DNA of 54,518 nt from an uncultured Myxococcales bacterium (GTDB lineage: Bacteria; Myxococcota_A; UBA9042; CAIXZC01): positions 1 to 54,518 of the forward strand of contig CAITUV010000069.1 in NCBI GenBank assembly GCA_903895725.1, read 5' to 3'. Positions 18,656 to 26,024 of the stretch are shown here, one piece after another. The translations under genes and the position numbers were made by a program. A model generated the notes under the pieces. The model was not told the DNA's origin and did no database searches. It saw nothing but the letters and a program-made list of their open reading frames with translations. How positions within the stretch are numbered: position 1 is the first letter of the stretch; each line of letters opens with the position of its first letter.

Positions 18656-18818
18656 TGGCCCTGCGGGGTTCGTCGAGGGTGTGAAATGCTGAAAACCCCA
18701 GCGGACAGAAGGGGATCTTTCCCTGGTTGCGGTGAGCAGACAGGTGCTTGCGCCGGTCTGCCTGAAGCGGCCACCAAAGAACCCACCTATTGAGTAGGGG
18801 GTTGTTCCGCTAGCGCCC
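18656..18818 (+). ncRNA. Structured RNA, candidate 6S RNA
   Basis: This stretch of about 163 nt lies in a gene-free gap behind its own promoter. A closing stem pairs GGCcCTGCGG (18657-18666) with CCGCtAGcGCC (18807-18817). A long terminal arm pairs TGGTTGC (18724-18730) with GCGGCCA (18767-18773), then GCAGAC (18736-18741) with GTCTGC (18756-18761), then GGTG with CGCC around CTTG. The 3' side of the central region forms a hairpin, AACCC.CCTA (18780-18789) with TAGG.GGGTT (18795-18803). Closing stem, large central bubble with a 3'-side hairpin, then a long terminal arm is the 6S RNA layout, which mimics an open promoter and binds RNA polymerase. GGTGAGCA in the arm also recalls E. coli 6S. 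Identity rests on pattern, not alignment. Confidence 0.5.
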
Positions 18819-18892
18819 GATGACACGGCTCACGTGGGGCCAAACCACTCCTTTCGTTCCTCGACGGCACCTGGGCGATTCCGAGATCGTTG

Positions 18893-18921
18893 TTGACACT
18901 CGTGCCGGGCTGTTCTAGGTT
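18893..18921 (+). promoter_or_regulatory. Sigma70-type promoter for the bactofilin gene
   Basis: TTGACA (18893-18898), 17 bases, TAGGTT (18916-18921), with a predicted start near 18928, about 21 nt before the bactofilin ATG. Between the structured RNA and this promoter (18819-18892) I see only a weak GTGG...CCAC hairpin followed by a short pyrimidine run (about 18836-18865). Confidence 0.6.
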
Positions 18922-18948
18922 GAGCCTGCGTGATTTCTGGAGGGGAAG

Positions 18949-19377
18949 ATGCCGGAAGACTCCATTCTGAACGGAATCGACAAGAAGGATGTTATCGCCA
19001 TCCTCGGTAAGGGGAGCGAATTCGAAGGGAAGCTGACGTTCGAGGGTGTGGTTCAGATCGACGGGAAATTCACCGGGGAGGTGTTCTCCAAGGGGACGCT
19101 GATCATCGGTGAGAACGCCCGGGTCAAGGCCGAGATCTCCGTGTCGAACGTCGTGATCCGCGGCGATGTTTCCGCGAACATTCGGGCTCCAAACTGTGTC
19201 GAGCTGCATGCCCCCGGCCGGTTGATCGGCAACATCGTCACCCCGTCGCTGTACATCCAGAAGGGGGTGATCTTCGAGGGCAACACGATCATGGAATCCG
19301 AGGCAGCCCAGCGCCCCGAGCGGGGTTCCACGATGATGCCGGGGCGCCACGGAAACCCGCCTCCACTCCCAGGTTGA
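18949..19377 (+). CDS. Bactofilin cytoskeletal protein
   Basis: 142 residues. The ATG follows GGAGGGG. The core, about residues 20-115, is the bactofilin (DUF583) beta-helix: repeated short strands such as FEGVVQIDGKFTGEVFSKGTLIIGENARVKAEI..VVIRGDVSANI, with flexible ends (acidic N-terminus, Pro/Gly C-terminus). Bactofilins polymerise without nucleotide into filaments that organise cell shape, chromosome ends or envelope machines. It is a single gene behind its own promoter and converges with the anti-sigma gene with a gap of about 21 bases. Confidence 0.93.
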   Translation: MPEDSILNGIDKKDVIAILGKGSEFEGKLTFEGVVQIDGKFTGEVFSKGTLIIGENARVKAEISVSNVVIRGDVSANIRAPNCVELHAPGRLIGNIVTPSLYIQKGVIFEGNTIMESEAAQRPERGSTMMPGRHGNPPPLPG

Positions 19378-19398
19378 TTCCCGCATCAAGGGTTGGTA

Positions 19399-19665
19399 TC
19401 AGTCGTCGTCCTGTTCCAGGAGCATCGCTCTCAGGCGGGCCTTGAACTCCGAAGTCTGGCGAATCTCCTCTTCCCGGCATTCGCGACAGAGCGCGGCGAG
19501 ACGGCGCAGGCCGTCCAGCTTGGAGCGGCACTCGGGGCAGTCGAGCAGGTGCTTCTCCAGCTCTCCACAGCAGTCGGTGCCGAGGTCACCCTCAAGGTAT
19601 TGAGACATCCGTTCGAGCAGCCGAGCGCAATGGCCCGGCTCACGCTTCTTCTTGCTGTTCGGCAT
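19399..19665 (-). CDS. Soluble zinc-finger anti-sigma factor (zf-HC2 type)
   Basis: 88 residues. It carries the zinc anti-sigma motif HLLDCPEC (HxxxCxxC) preceded by DCCGELEK, and has no membrane segment. It is therefore of the cytoplasmic RsrA/ChrR-like class, which can be released by redox change or metal loss; that behaviour is known for relatives, not shown here. The N-terminus is basic and the C-terminus helical and acidic. It starts 26 bases before the stop of the sigma gene, so its translation is coupled to that of its presumed partner. It is the last gene of the HD-GYP / sigma / anti-sigma operon. Confidence 0.88.
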   Translation of the reverse strand: MPNSKKKREPGHCARLLERMSQYLEGDLGTDCCGELEKHLLDCPECRSKLDGLRRLAALCRECREEEIRQTSEFKARLRAMLLEQDDD

Positions 19666-20293
19666 TGATCATGCTCTCGAAAGCCTGGTAGACCATGGCC
19701 CGGGCCCGGTGAAGGCGGACCTTGACCGCCCCCTCGGAAATGCCCAGTGCCTCCGACGTCTCCTTCCCGGACAGCCCTTCCATCTCCCTCAGCACCAGCA
19801 CGGCCCTGTAGCTGGCCGGAATCTTCTCCAAAGCACGGCGAAGCAACTCCTGCGCCTCGGCCCTGGACAGGGCCTCGTGCGGAGTCGGATGTCTAACCGC
19901 AGCGGGGTCAGCGATCCCGGCGGAGCCGGTCTCGCCCGTCTCCTCGAATTCCAGCAACTGGCGCGGCTGGTTCTTTCGAAGACGACGCTTCTTGATGCAG
20001 GCACTCGATGCGATTCTCAGGAGCCAGGACAGGAGGGACGCTTCTCCCCGGAAGTCCTTGAGGTAGCGAAAGGCGTTGATGAAGGTATCCTGCACCACGT
20101 CCTCGGCATCCTCCCGGTGCCCGCACATCCGGAAGCCGAAGCGGTAGATCCGGTTCTCATACTTCTCGATAATCTGCTGAAACGCGGTGCGGTCGCCAAG
20201 CTCGCGGAATCGTTCGACGAGACGCCCGTCCTCCCGGCGCAACTCTTCCTTCTGTTCCTGGGTGTCGTTCGCACCGGCCAACGGAGTCTCCAT
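19640..20293 (-). CDS. ECF-type RNA polymerase sigma factor
   Basis: 217 residues from the ATG at 20293, which shares its A with the HD-GYP stop (TGATG). A longer in-frame start would lie inside that gene. Sigma region 2 spans about residues 25-95 (IIEKYENRIYRFGFRMCGHREDAEDVVQDTFINAFR), and region 4 about 135-195 (ALEKIPASYRAVLVLREMEGLSGKETSEALGISEGAVKVRLHRAR). This is the RpoE/SigW-like ECF layout, without regions 1 or 3. The next gene, overlapping by 26 bases, is its likely anti-sigma factor. Target promoters are unknown; the promoters I can see in this window are of the housekeeping type. Confidence 0.95.
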   Translation of the reverse strand: METPLAGANDTQEQKEELRREDGRLVERFRELGDRTAFQQIIEKYENRIYRFGFRMCGHREDAEDVVQDTFINAFRYLKDFRGEASLLSWLLRIASSACIKKRRLRKNQPRQLLEFEETGETGSAGIADPAAVRHPTPHEALSRAEAQELLRRALEKIPASYRAVLVLREMEGLSGKETSEALGISEGAVKVRLHRARAMVYQAFESMINAEQQEEA

Positions 20294-21816
20294 CAGACGA
20301 AGGAGGGGATGGACTTGCTCTCGGCCACGTGCTTGATGAAGAGGTCGAGGCACTCGGGATCGAACTGAGTCCCCCTGCCCTTCATCAGCTCATCCATGAC
20401 CTGGTGGACCGGCATCTTGCGTCGGTAGGAGCGGTCGGTGGTCATGGCGTCGTAGGAATCGGCAATGGCCATGATGCGGGCCGGCAGCTCGATGGAATCC
20501 CCACGAAGGCCGTCGGGGTAGCCCTTTCCATCCCACCGCTCGTGGTGGTGGCGAATGATCCTGGCCGCATTGGCGAGAAACGAGATATGGCTGACCATCC
20601 GCTCCCCTACGACGGGATGCTCCCGGATGCGCTCGAACTCCTCCGGGGTCAGCCGAGCCGGCTTGAGCAGGATGGCCTCCGGGATTCCGATCTTGCCGAC
20701 GTCGTGCAGCATGCCGGCAAACATGATCTGGTCCATCTCCTGGTTGGAGAAGCCCATCACGTCGGCAACAATCATACACATGCTGGTGACGCGCTGGGAA
20801 TGGCCGTGCGTGTAGCGGTCCTTCGCTTCCAGGGCCATTGCCAAGGCACCTACGGTATCGAAGTAGCTCTTCTCGAGCTGCTGGCGGTTTCTCAGGTTGG
20901 AGCACGCAACGGAGGCCGCATCCGCGACGGAGCGGATGAGCTTCAAGTCATTGTCGGTGAAGGGCTGTCCGCTTCTACGGTCGGTGAGGTTGATGATGCC
21001 GAACACCTCCCGCTTACCGTCCCGGGTTGCGTTGAGCGGCACGGACACGAACGCCCCCTTGCCGCCGCGCCCGCTTGCTTTGGTATCGGTGGCAGGGGCT
21101 TCGACGTGCAGGAGCTCGCCGGTACGCACCACCTGACTGACCACGGGGGCATCGGCCAGGTCCAGGGTCTTGCGGGCGACCTCCATGGGAACCCCGATGG
21201 ACTGGACGATGGCGAACTGCCCCGTCTCCTGCGTCTTGAGCAGGACCGAGATCCGGTCGCATCCGAGCATTCGACGGAACGTGCCGATCAGGAGGTCCAC
21301 CGCCTCCTGCACCGTGCCCAGAGCGTTGAGCTCGTTGGTGAAGTCGAGCAGCGAGGAAATCAGGGCCGTGTGGCTGGCCACCTGCTCTTCCAGATCCCGG
21401 GAGTAGCAGCGCTCGAGCTCGCGGGCGGCCCGGTTCTGCATCAGCATGGAATGATGCTCGACGGCCCGCTCGATCACTTGCCTCGTGGCGCCGGGCGACA
21501 AGGGCTTCGGGAGGACCGAGAACGCCCCCTCACGGAGCAGATCCACGGCCTTGGAGACGTCGTCCTCCGCCGTCATCGCGAGCAGGACGGACAGGTCGTT
21601 CCCGGCGCGGGCCTGGCGGAGAATCGCGGCACCGTCCCCATCGGGAAGCACAAGCTCAGTCACCACGAGGTCGACCCCGGCGGCAAGCGGCTGGGCCGCC
21701 TGCGCAGCGTCCGAGGCCTCGGTCACCGACACCACCAACCCTTCAGCGGCCAGGCGCACCACCTTGCGGACCGTCTCGCTCGGGTCGACTACCAGAAGTG
21801 ACTTGTCTTTCTCCAT
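20293..21816 (-). CDS. REC-GAF-HD-GYP protein, probable c-di-GMP phosphodiesterase
   Basis: 507 residues. Order: receiver domain (1-115), short coiled coil (120-150), GAF domain (about 155-310), HD-GYP domain (320-500). The HD-GYP domain has the full signature: HGHSQRV, HDVGKIGIP (His371-Asp372), HHHERWDGKGYPDGL (GYP 432-434) and ARIMAIADSYDAMTTDRSYRR. It should therefore degrade c-di-GMP. The receiver phosphoacceptor position reads Glu54 (VVTELVLPDGDG) instead of Asp, while Thr82 and Lys104 are kept; Glu can mimic phosphorylation. The start at 21816 is set by GGTGGGAG and the promoter upstream; a GTG nine bases earlier is possible. Its stop overlaps the sigma-factor start, so the three genes are coupled. 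Confidence 0.93.
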   Translation of the reverse strand: MEKDKSLLVVDPSETVRKVVRLAAEGLVVSVTEASDAAQAAQPLAAGVDLVVTELVLPDGDGAAILRQARAGNDLSVLLAMTAEDDVSKAVDLLREGAFSVLPKPLSPGATRQVIERAVEHHSMLMQNRAARELERCYSRDLEEQVASHTALISSLLDFTNELNALGTVQEAVDLLIGTFRRMLGCDRISVLLKTQETGQFAIVQSIGVPMEVARKTLDLADAPVVSQVVRTGELLHVEAPATDTKASGRGGKGAFVSVPLNATRDGKREVFGIINLTDRRSGQPFTDNDLKLIRSVADAASVACSNLRNRQQLEKSYFDTVGALAMALEAKDRYTHGHSQRVTSMCMIVADVMGFSNQEMDQIMFAGMLHDVGKIGIPEAILLKPARLTPEEFERIREHPVVGERMVSHISFLANAARIIRHHHERWDGKGYPDGLRGDSIELPARIMAIADSYDAMTTDRSYRRKMPVHQVMDELMKGRGTQFDPECLDLFIKHVAESKSIPSFV

Positions 21817-21837
21817 CTCTCCCACCGCACCTAGCAA

Positions 21838-21867
21838 ATCATACACGCGAAGCGCGGGGGGATTCAA
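21838..21867 (-). promoter_or_regulatory. Promoter of the HD-GYP / sigma / anti-sigma operon
   Basis: On the minus strand TTGAAT (21867-21862), 18 bases, TATGAT (21843-21838). Predicted start near 21831, about 15 nt before the ATG at 21816. Confidence 0.5.
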
Positions 21868-21927
21868 CAGCAAAATCGGAAGGACGAACGCGAGGTCAGG
21901 ACCGGCATCCCAAGCCGGGAGCCGGGA

Positions 21928-23223
21928 CTACCACTGAAAACGGAGGGCGGACTGGAAGGCCATCCCGTCGGTCCATTCCTTTCCGGTGAAGAGGGCCGGG
22001 CCGTTCAGGAACATCTCCGGATTGACCATGAAGTCAATATCGAAGCTCTTGAAATGGAGGTTGGAGCCGATGGTCAGCTCGGTCAGCGTGTCGTTGTCCT
22101 TGCCTCGTTGCGTGGCCGTCTCCCAGCTCCGGAAGATGACCGACTGCCGGGCAGCGAATCGGAACGCCAGCCAGTCGAGGACCTGGGCATCGACCGATGC
22201 CGAGACGAAGGGGGCAAGCCAGGCCATGTCGTCCTGGAACGTCTCCGTCGTGTCGTCCACCGACTCGGTCCCCTTGAGCCCGATCACGGCCAGTCCGATC
22301 CCGGGGTAGATGAAGACGCGGTCGAGGGGCTGGATGCGCACGTCGGTACCTGCGGCAACCTGGTACATCGTTCCCTGGTCGCTGACCGCATCCTTCTCGG
22401 TGTTGAGAGCGAAGCCGCCTCGGGCGACGTCGACGGACAGGTAGGGGACGATCTTCTCGCCTCCGGGGATACCAAAGACCGCCCGGCCCAGCAGCCCGAC
22501 TCCCCAGTTGAGGTCCGACGAGAAGCGGGTGACCTCATCCGAGCCGCCGGCCCCGGAAGGAACGCTGATGCTGTCCGAGAAGGTTCCGCCAAGCACCTTC
22601 AAGGCCAGGTCCACCGAATCCGTGGAGTCGATGTCGAAGCCAAGGCCGATGGTCCCCTCGAACAGGGTGCCCCCCCGGTTGACCCGATCGGATTCCGGGT
22701 CGGTGATGGAGTAATTGTCCCCCCAGAACGAGAGCCCGACGCCCAGTCGCATCGAGCCGAGGCGCTGGGCGAACAGAGCGGTTCCCTTGTGGTCCGCGTT
22801 GTGGATAGCCCGGTTGCCCTGCTGCTCGGCATTGCCCGGCACATCATAGGAGGCTCCGGACCAGAGCCCGTCCCCGCCAAACGCCCGGTCCAGGAGATCG
22901 CCGGAAACGTAGCGGTTCAGGCTGCTGCCGTAGAATGCGATGACGGTGTCTTCGCCCAGGCCGTAGTGGACGGCGAACCCGGCGTTGTAGGGGAAATCGG
23001 CACTCGCGGGCTCGTCGGCTGCCCAGCCGGGCTGAAGGCCGGCATCCACGTAGACCAGGTTGGTGAAGAACAGCAGGGTGGCCGGGAGCACCAGGGCGTT
23101 GGACTCATCGTGGATGGTGAAGTACTTCTCCTTGCCGCCCAACGACTGGATCCTCGTGTCCGTGGCCTGTGCGGCCGCGGGGATGAGACTCGCCACGATC
23201 ATCGCTGCCAGGAATCGCTTCAT
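21928..23223 (-). CDS. Outer-membrane beta-barrel protein
   Basis: 431 residues from the ATG at 23223 behind AAGGAGGA; a start 11 codons upstream is rejected because it precedes the signal peptide. Signal peptide MKRFLAAMIVASLIPAAAQA. The mature protein alternates hydrophobic/polar residues in many short strands (LGVGLSFWGDNYSI, GTIGLGFDIDSTDSVDLALKVLGG, RFAARQSVIFRSWETA) and ends in FQW, the aromatic C-terminus recognised by the BAM machinery. A porin- or FadL-like barrel is likely; I cannot name a substrate. It is transcribed towards the HD-GYP operon but from its own promoter, 111 bases apart. Confidence 0.85.
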   Translation of the reverse strand: MKRFLAAMIVASLIPAAAQATDTRIQSLGGKEKYFTIHDESNALVLPATLLFFTNLVYVDAGLQPGWAADEPASADFPYNAGFAVHYGLGEDTVIAFYGSSLNRYVSGDLLDRAFGGDGLWSGASYDVPGNAEQQGNRAIHNADHKGTALFAQRLGSMRLGVGLSFWGDNYSITDPESDRVNRGGTLFEGTIGLGFDIDSTDSVDLALKVLGGTFSDSISVPSGAGGSDEVTRFSSDLNWGVGLLGRAVFGIPGGEKIVPYLSVDVARGGFALNTEKDAVSDQGTMYQVAAGTDVRIQPLDRVFIYPGIGLAVIGLKGTESVDDTTETFQDDMAWLAPFVSASVDAQVLDWLAFRFAARQSVIFRSWETATQRGKDNDTLTELTIGSNLHFKSFDIDFMVNPEMFLNGPALFTGKEWTDGMAFQSALRFQW

Positions 23224-23265
23224 TCCGTCCTCCTTATGCCATGGTGCTTCGGACATGCTTCATCC

Positions 23266-23294
23266 GGAATATCACAGACCGCCGAAGGGGTCAA
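23266..23294 (-). promoter_or_regulatory. Promoter of the outer-membrane barrel gene
   Basis: On the minus strand TTGACC (23294-23289), 17 bases, TATTCC (23271-23266), with a predicted start near 23259 and a leader of about 36 nt. Confidence 0.5.
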
Positions 23295-23330
23295 TTTTGA
23301 GGCACGGCCTCCGCACGGCAACCGCCGTGG

Positions 23331-23358
23331 TTTACGCCGCCGTCCGGGCAGGTATAAT
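23331..23358 (+). promoter_or_regulatory. Promoter of the 23399 lipoprotein gene
   Basis: A perfect -10, TATAAT (23353-23358), lies 16 bases after TTTACG (23331-23336). Predicted start near 23365, about 34 nt before the ATG. It is divergent from the barrel promoter. Confidence 0.55.
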
Positions 23359-23398
23359 GGGTCGGCAACCTGGAGTCGGCAACACGGAGGAGGAAGTC

Positions 23399-25957
23399 AT
23401 GAAGAGAGGATGGGGGAGGCTCGGAGCGTTCCGGCACGGAGGACTCGTACTTGCCCTGGCCCTTGCCCTGGGCTCGAGCTGTGCCGGTGGCAAGGGGCGG
23501 CCGGCCGATTCCGACTCGTCCCTCGAGCCGCCGGATGCGGCCGGGGGCGACGTGCCGGCGGACGGGGTGCTCCCCCCGGATGTCGTTGGGGATTCCAGCC
23601 TGGATGCGGAGGTGACATCCCCCTACCCCGACCGGGGGTTCGTGCACAAGATGGACAGCAAGGCAGCGTTCAGTGCGACCGAGAAGTACCTCGTGGATGA
23701 GCGGGTGCTGTATCGGACGACCGACGTCCTGCCCGTTCTCGACGTGCGGGTGCTGCGTAAGGTCGGAGAAGTGGTGCTGGCGGGCACTGCGGCCGGCCTC
23801 TTTGCGTACGACGAGGCGGACGACCGTTTCGAGGAGGTGGTGCTGGGCGAAGGGGATGTACCGGCCATCCGCGACATCTCTGCGCAGCTGGACTCGAGTG
23901 GCCGCCTGGCGGTGCTGACGTCGTTCGGGGCCGGCCTGGTTCACGCCCAGACGCTGGACTGGACGCCTCTGGCCGCGGTCGATCCTCAGTCGGCCTCTGC
24001 GGTGGCGGTCGATGGAGCCACGGTCTACGTGGGCGGCGGGGACGGATGGGGAGTGTGGTCGCTGGATTCGTCCTCGGCGGATTCCGGGTTCGAGCCGCTG
24101 TTCGAGGATTCCATGACGGTGAGGGATCTTGCCGTGGACGGAAACGGAAGCCTCTGGATCGCCACGGACGCGGGGGTGCTGCGTTGGAGCGGCGGGAAGC
24201 TCGACAAGTTCGGCAAGGAGAGCGGCCTCCCGGACGACGATGTGCGGGCGCTGGCGGCCGGACCGGGGACGGGCCAGGCCGGTGCGATCTGGGCCGGCAC
24301 AGCGCTCGGCGTGAGCCGGTTCGACAACTTGGTCTGGGAAACCCTGGGCGTGGGGGTGGATCTCCTTCCCGAGGGAGAGGTGACGGCGCTGGCAGCCACG
24401 TCCAACGGGCTGCTCATCGGTCATGCCATCGGGGCCACGTCGGTGGAGCTTCCCCTGTTCGAGGACAAGCCGTTCAAGCGCTTCGATCACTATACCGCCC
24501 TTCGCTGGCTGCCGGCCGCTGCGGTAACGAGCGTCGCACCGGGCCCGGATGGAACGGACCTGTTTGTCGGCACGCCGGCGGGCATCTCCCGCATCGTCCG
24601 GGTGGAGCGGACGCTGGCCGAGGCCGCTGCCTTCGAAGAAAAGCTGCTCGAAGACCACTTCTGGCGCATGGACGGATTCGTTTCCTCCGATGCCGGAGTG
24701 GACGACGCCTATGCCCCGACGACATGGAGCGTCTGGGACAAGGACAACGACGGGCTCTGGACGCAGATGCAGATCGGGGCCTGGTGTTACGCGTATGCGG
24801 CCACCGGGGACGAGCAGTATTGCGTCAAGGCCCGCAAGGCACTGGAGAACATGTTCCTGCTGGTGGACATCCCTGCCGTGGATTTCGAGAAAGCCGGCCT
24901 GGGACGAGGCTTCATTTCGCGGTCCCTCGTGCGCGAGGACGAAGGTGCGGTCTACGAGGATAAGATCCCGCAGCCGAACTGGCACCCGGTGGAGTGGAAG
25001 GGGAAGAAGTACTACTGGAAGGACGACACGTCGTCGGATGAAATCACGGGGCACATGTTCGGCTTCCCGCTCTACTACGATATCTGCGCCAAGACCGAGG
25101 AGGAGAAAGCGGAAGTGGCATCCTATGCGGGGGCCGTGATGTCCTACATCGTCGACAAGGGGCTGGTGCTCATCGACCTGGACGGGGCCAAGACGTTCCA
25201 TGGTCATTGGAGCCCGGCTCTCATCGGGACCGCAGCCAAGGGGTTCGAACCGTGCATGGACGAGGCCGAGAAAGCCGAGGATCCGTTTGCCGCGGTCGAG
25301 CTCTGCATGGAGTCGTACGGAGGCGGCGGCTGGCTCAATGCCACGGAGATCCTGGGCTTCCTGCTGGCGGCCTGGCACATGACCGGTGACCCGAAATTCT
25401 ACGATACCTACGAGGAGCTGGTCACCGTTCACCGGTACGACAACCTGGTCATGCCCCACCAGGATACCTACACGATCACGAGCCCGAGCATCATGAACCA
25501 CTCCGACCACGAGCTCGCCATGCTGGCGTACCAGACGCTCATCCGGTACGAGCCCAACGACGATCGACGGCAGAAGTGGATCGAAGGTCTGCTGTTCCTG
25601 TACGAGTGGGAGAAGCCCGAGCGCAACCCGATGTGGGGGGCGTTCGCTGCCATAGCGGCCGGCGGCGACAAGACCGAAGTGGCGGACGCCCTGCAGAGCA
25701 TGAGGGAGATGCCGCTCAACCGGCAGGAGTGGCTGGTGGACAACTCCCATCGCAAGGATGCGCTGGACTGGCCCGACGACCGGCACGGGGACCCGCAGTT
25801 CGACCGGGTGTTCGCCTACGACGAGCTCAAGACGGTCTGGTGGAACACGAACTTCCGTGGGAAGGCAAGCGGCGGTGACGGAAGAGGGGTCAGCGGCCCC
25901 ATGGCCTGGCTGCTTCCGTACTGGGCGTTCCGCTATTCCGGCCTGGTCGGCGACTAG
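23399..25957 (+). CDS. Lipoprotein with propeller-like repeats and an alpha/alpha-barrel-like C-domain
   Basis: 852 residues from the ATG at 23399, after GGAGGAGG. The signal ends in a lipobox-like GSSC (about Cys25), followed by an Asp/Pro/Gly linker. Residues about 80-430 hold beta-propeller blades of the ligand-binding sensor type ('GSLWIATDAGVLRWSGGKLDKFGKESGLPDDDVRALA', 'IWAGTALGVSRFDN'). Residues about 440-852 are helical and rich in Trp, His and acidic residues (EDHFWRMDGFVSS..., WKDDTSSDEITGHMFGFPLYYDIC, MNHSDHELAMLAYQTLIRYEPN), resembling (alpha/alpha)6 glycosidase/AGE-type barrels. A role in binding or cleaving external sugars is possible but not shown. The next lipoprotein starts 67 bases on. 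Confidence 0.8.
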   Translation: MKRGWGRLGAFRHGGLVLALALALGSSCAGGKGRPADSDSSLEPPDAAGGDVPADGVLPPDVVGDSSLDAEVTSPYPDRGFVHKMDSKAAFSATEKYLVDERVLYRTTDVLPVLDVRVLRKVGEVVLAGTAAGLFAYDEADDRFEEVVLGEGDVPAIRDISAQLDSSGRLAVLTSFGAGLVHAQTLDWTPLAAVDPQSASAVAVDGATVYVGGGDGWGVWSLDSSSADSGFEPLFEDSMTVRDLAVDGNGSLWIATDAGVLRWSGGKLDKFGKESGLPDDDVRALAAGPGTGQAGAIWAGTALGVSRFDNLVWETLGVGVDLLPEGEVTALAATSNGLLIGHAIGATSVELPLFEDKPFKRFDHYTALRWLPAAAVTSVAPGPDGTDLFVGTPAGISRIVRVERTLAEAAAFEEKLLEDHFWRMDGFVSSDAGVDDAYAPTTWSVWDKDNDGLWTQMQIGAWCYAYAATGDEQYCVKARKALENMFLLVDIPAVDFEKAGLGRGFISRSLVREDEGAVYEDKIPQPNWHPVEWKGKKYYWKDDTSSDEITGHMFGFPLYYDICAKTEEEKAEVASYAGAVMSYIVDKGLVLIDLDGAKTFHGHWSPALIGTAAKGFEPCMDEAEKAEDPFAAVELCMESYGGGGWLNATEILGFLLAAWHMTGDPKFYDTYEELVTVHRYDNLVMPHQDTYTITSPSIMNHSDHELAMLAYQTLIRYEPNDDRRQKWIEGLLFLYEWEKPERNPMWGAFAAIAAGGDKTEVADALQSMREMPLNRQEWLVDNSHRKDALDWPDDRHGDPQFDRVFAYDELKTVWWNTNFRGKASGGDGRGVSGPMAWLLPYWAFRYSGLVGD

Positions 25958-26024
25958 TTTCAATCTCCCTGGAACCTGCCAGTTCGAGGCGTGTCAGAAG
26001 CACCCCTTTTTGAGGAGGTGCTCC

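Noticed and set aside
18656..18818. tmRNA, SRP RNA or RNase P RNA
   Set aside because: No tRNA-like 3' end, no SRP GGAAG/tetraloop core and too short for RNase P; only the 6S layout fits.
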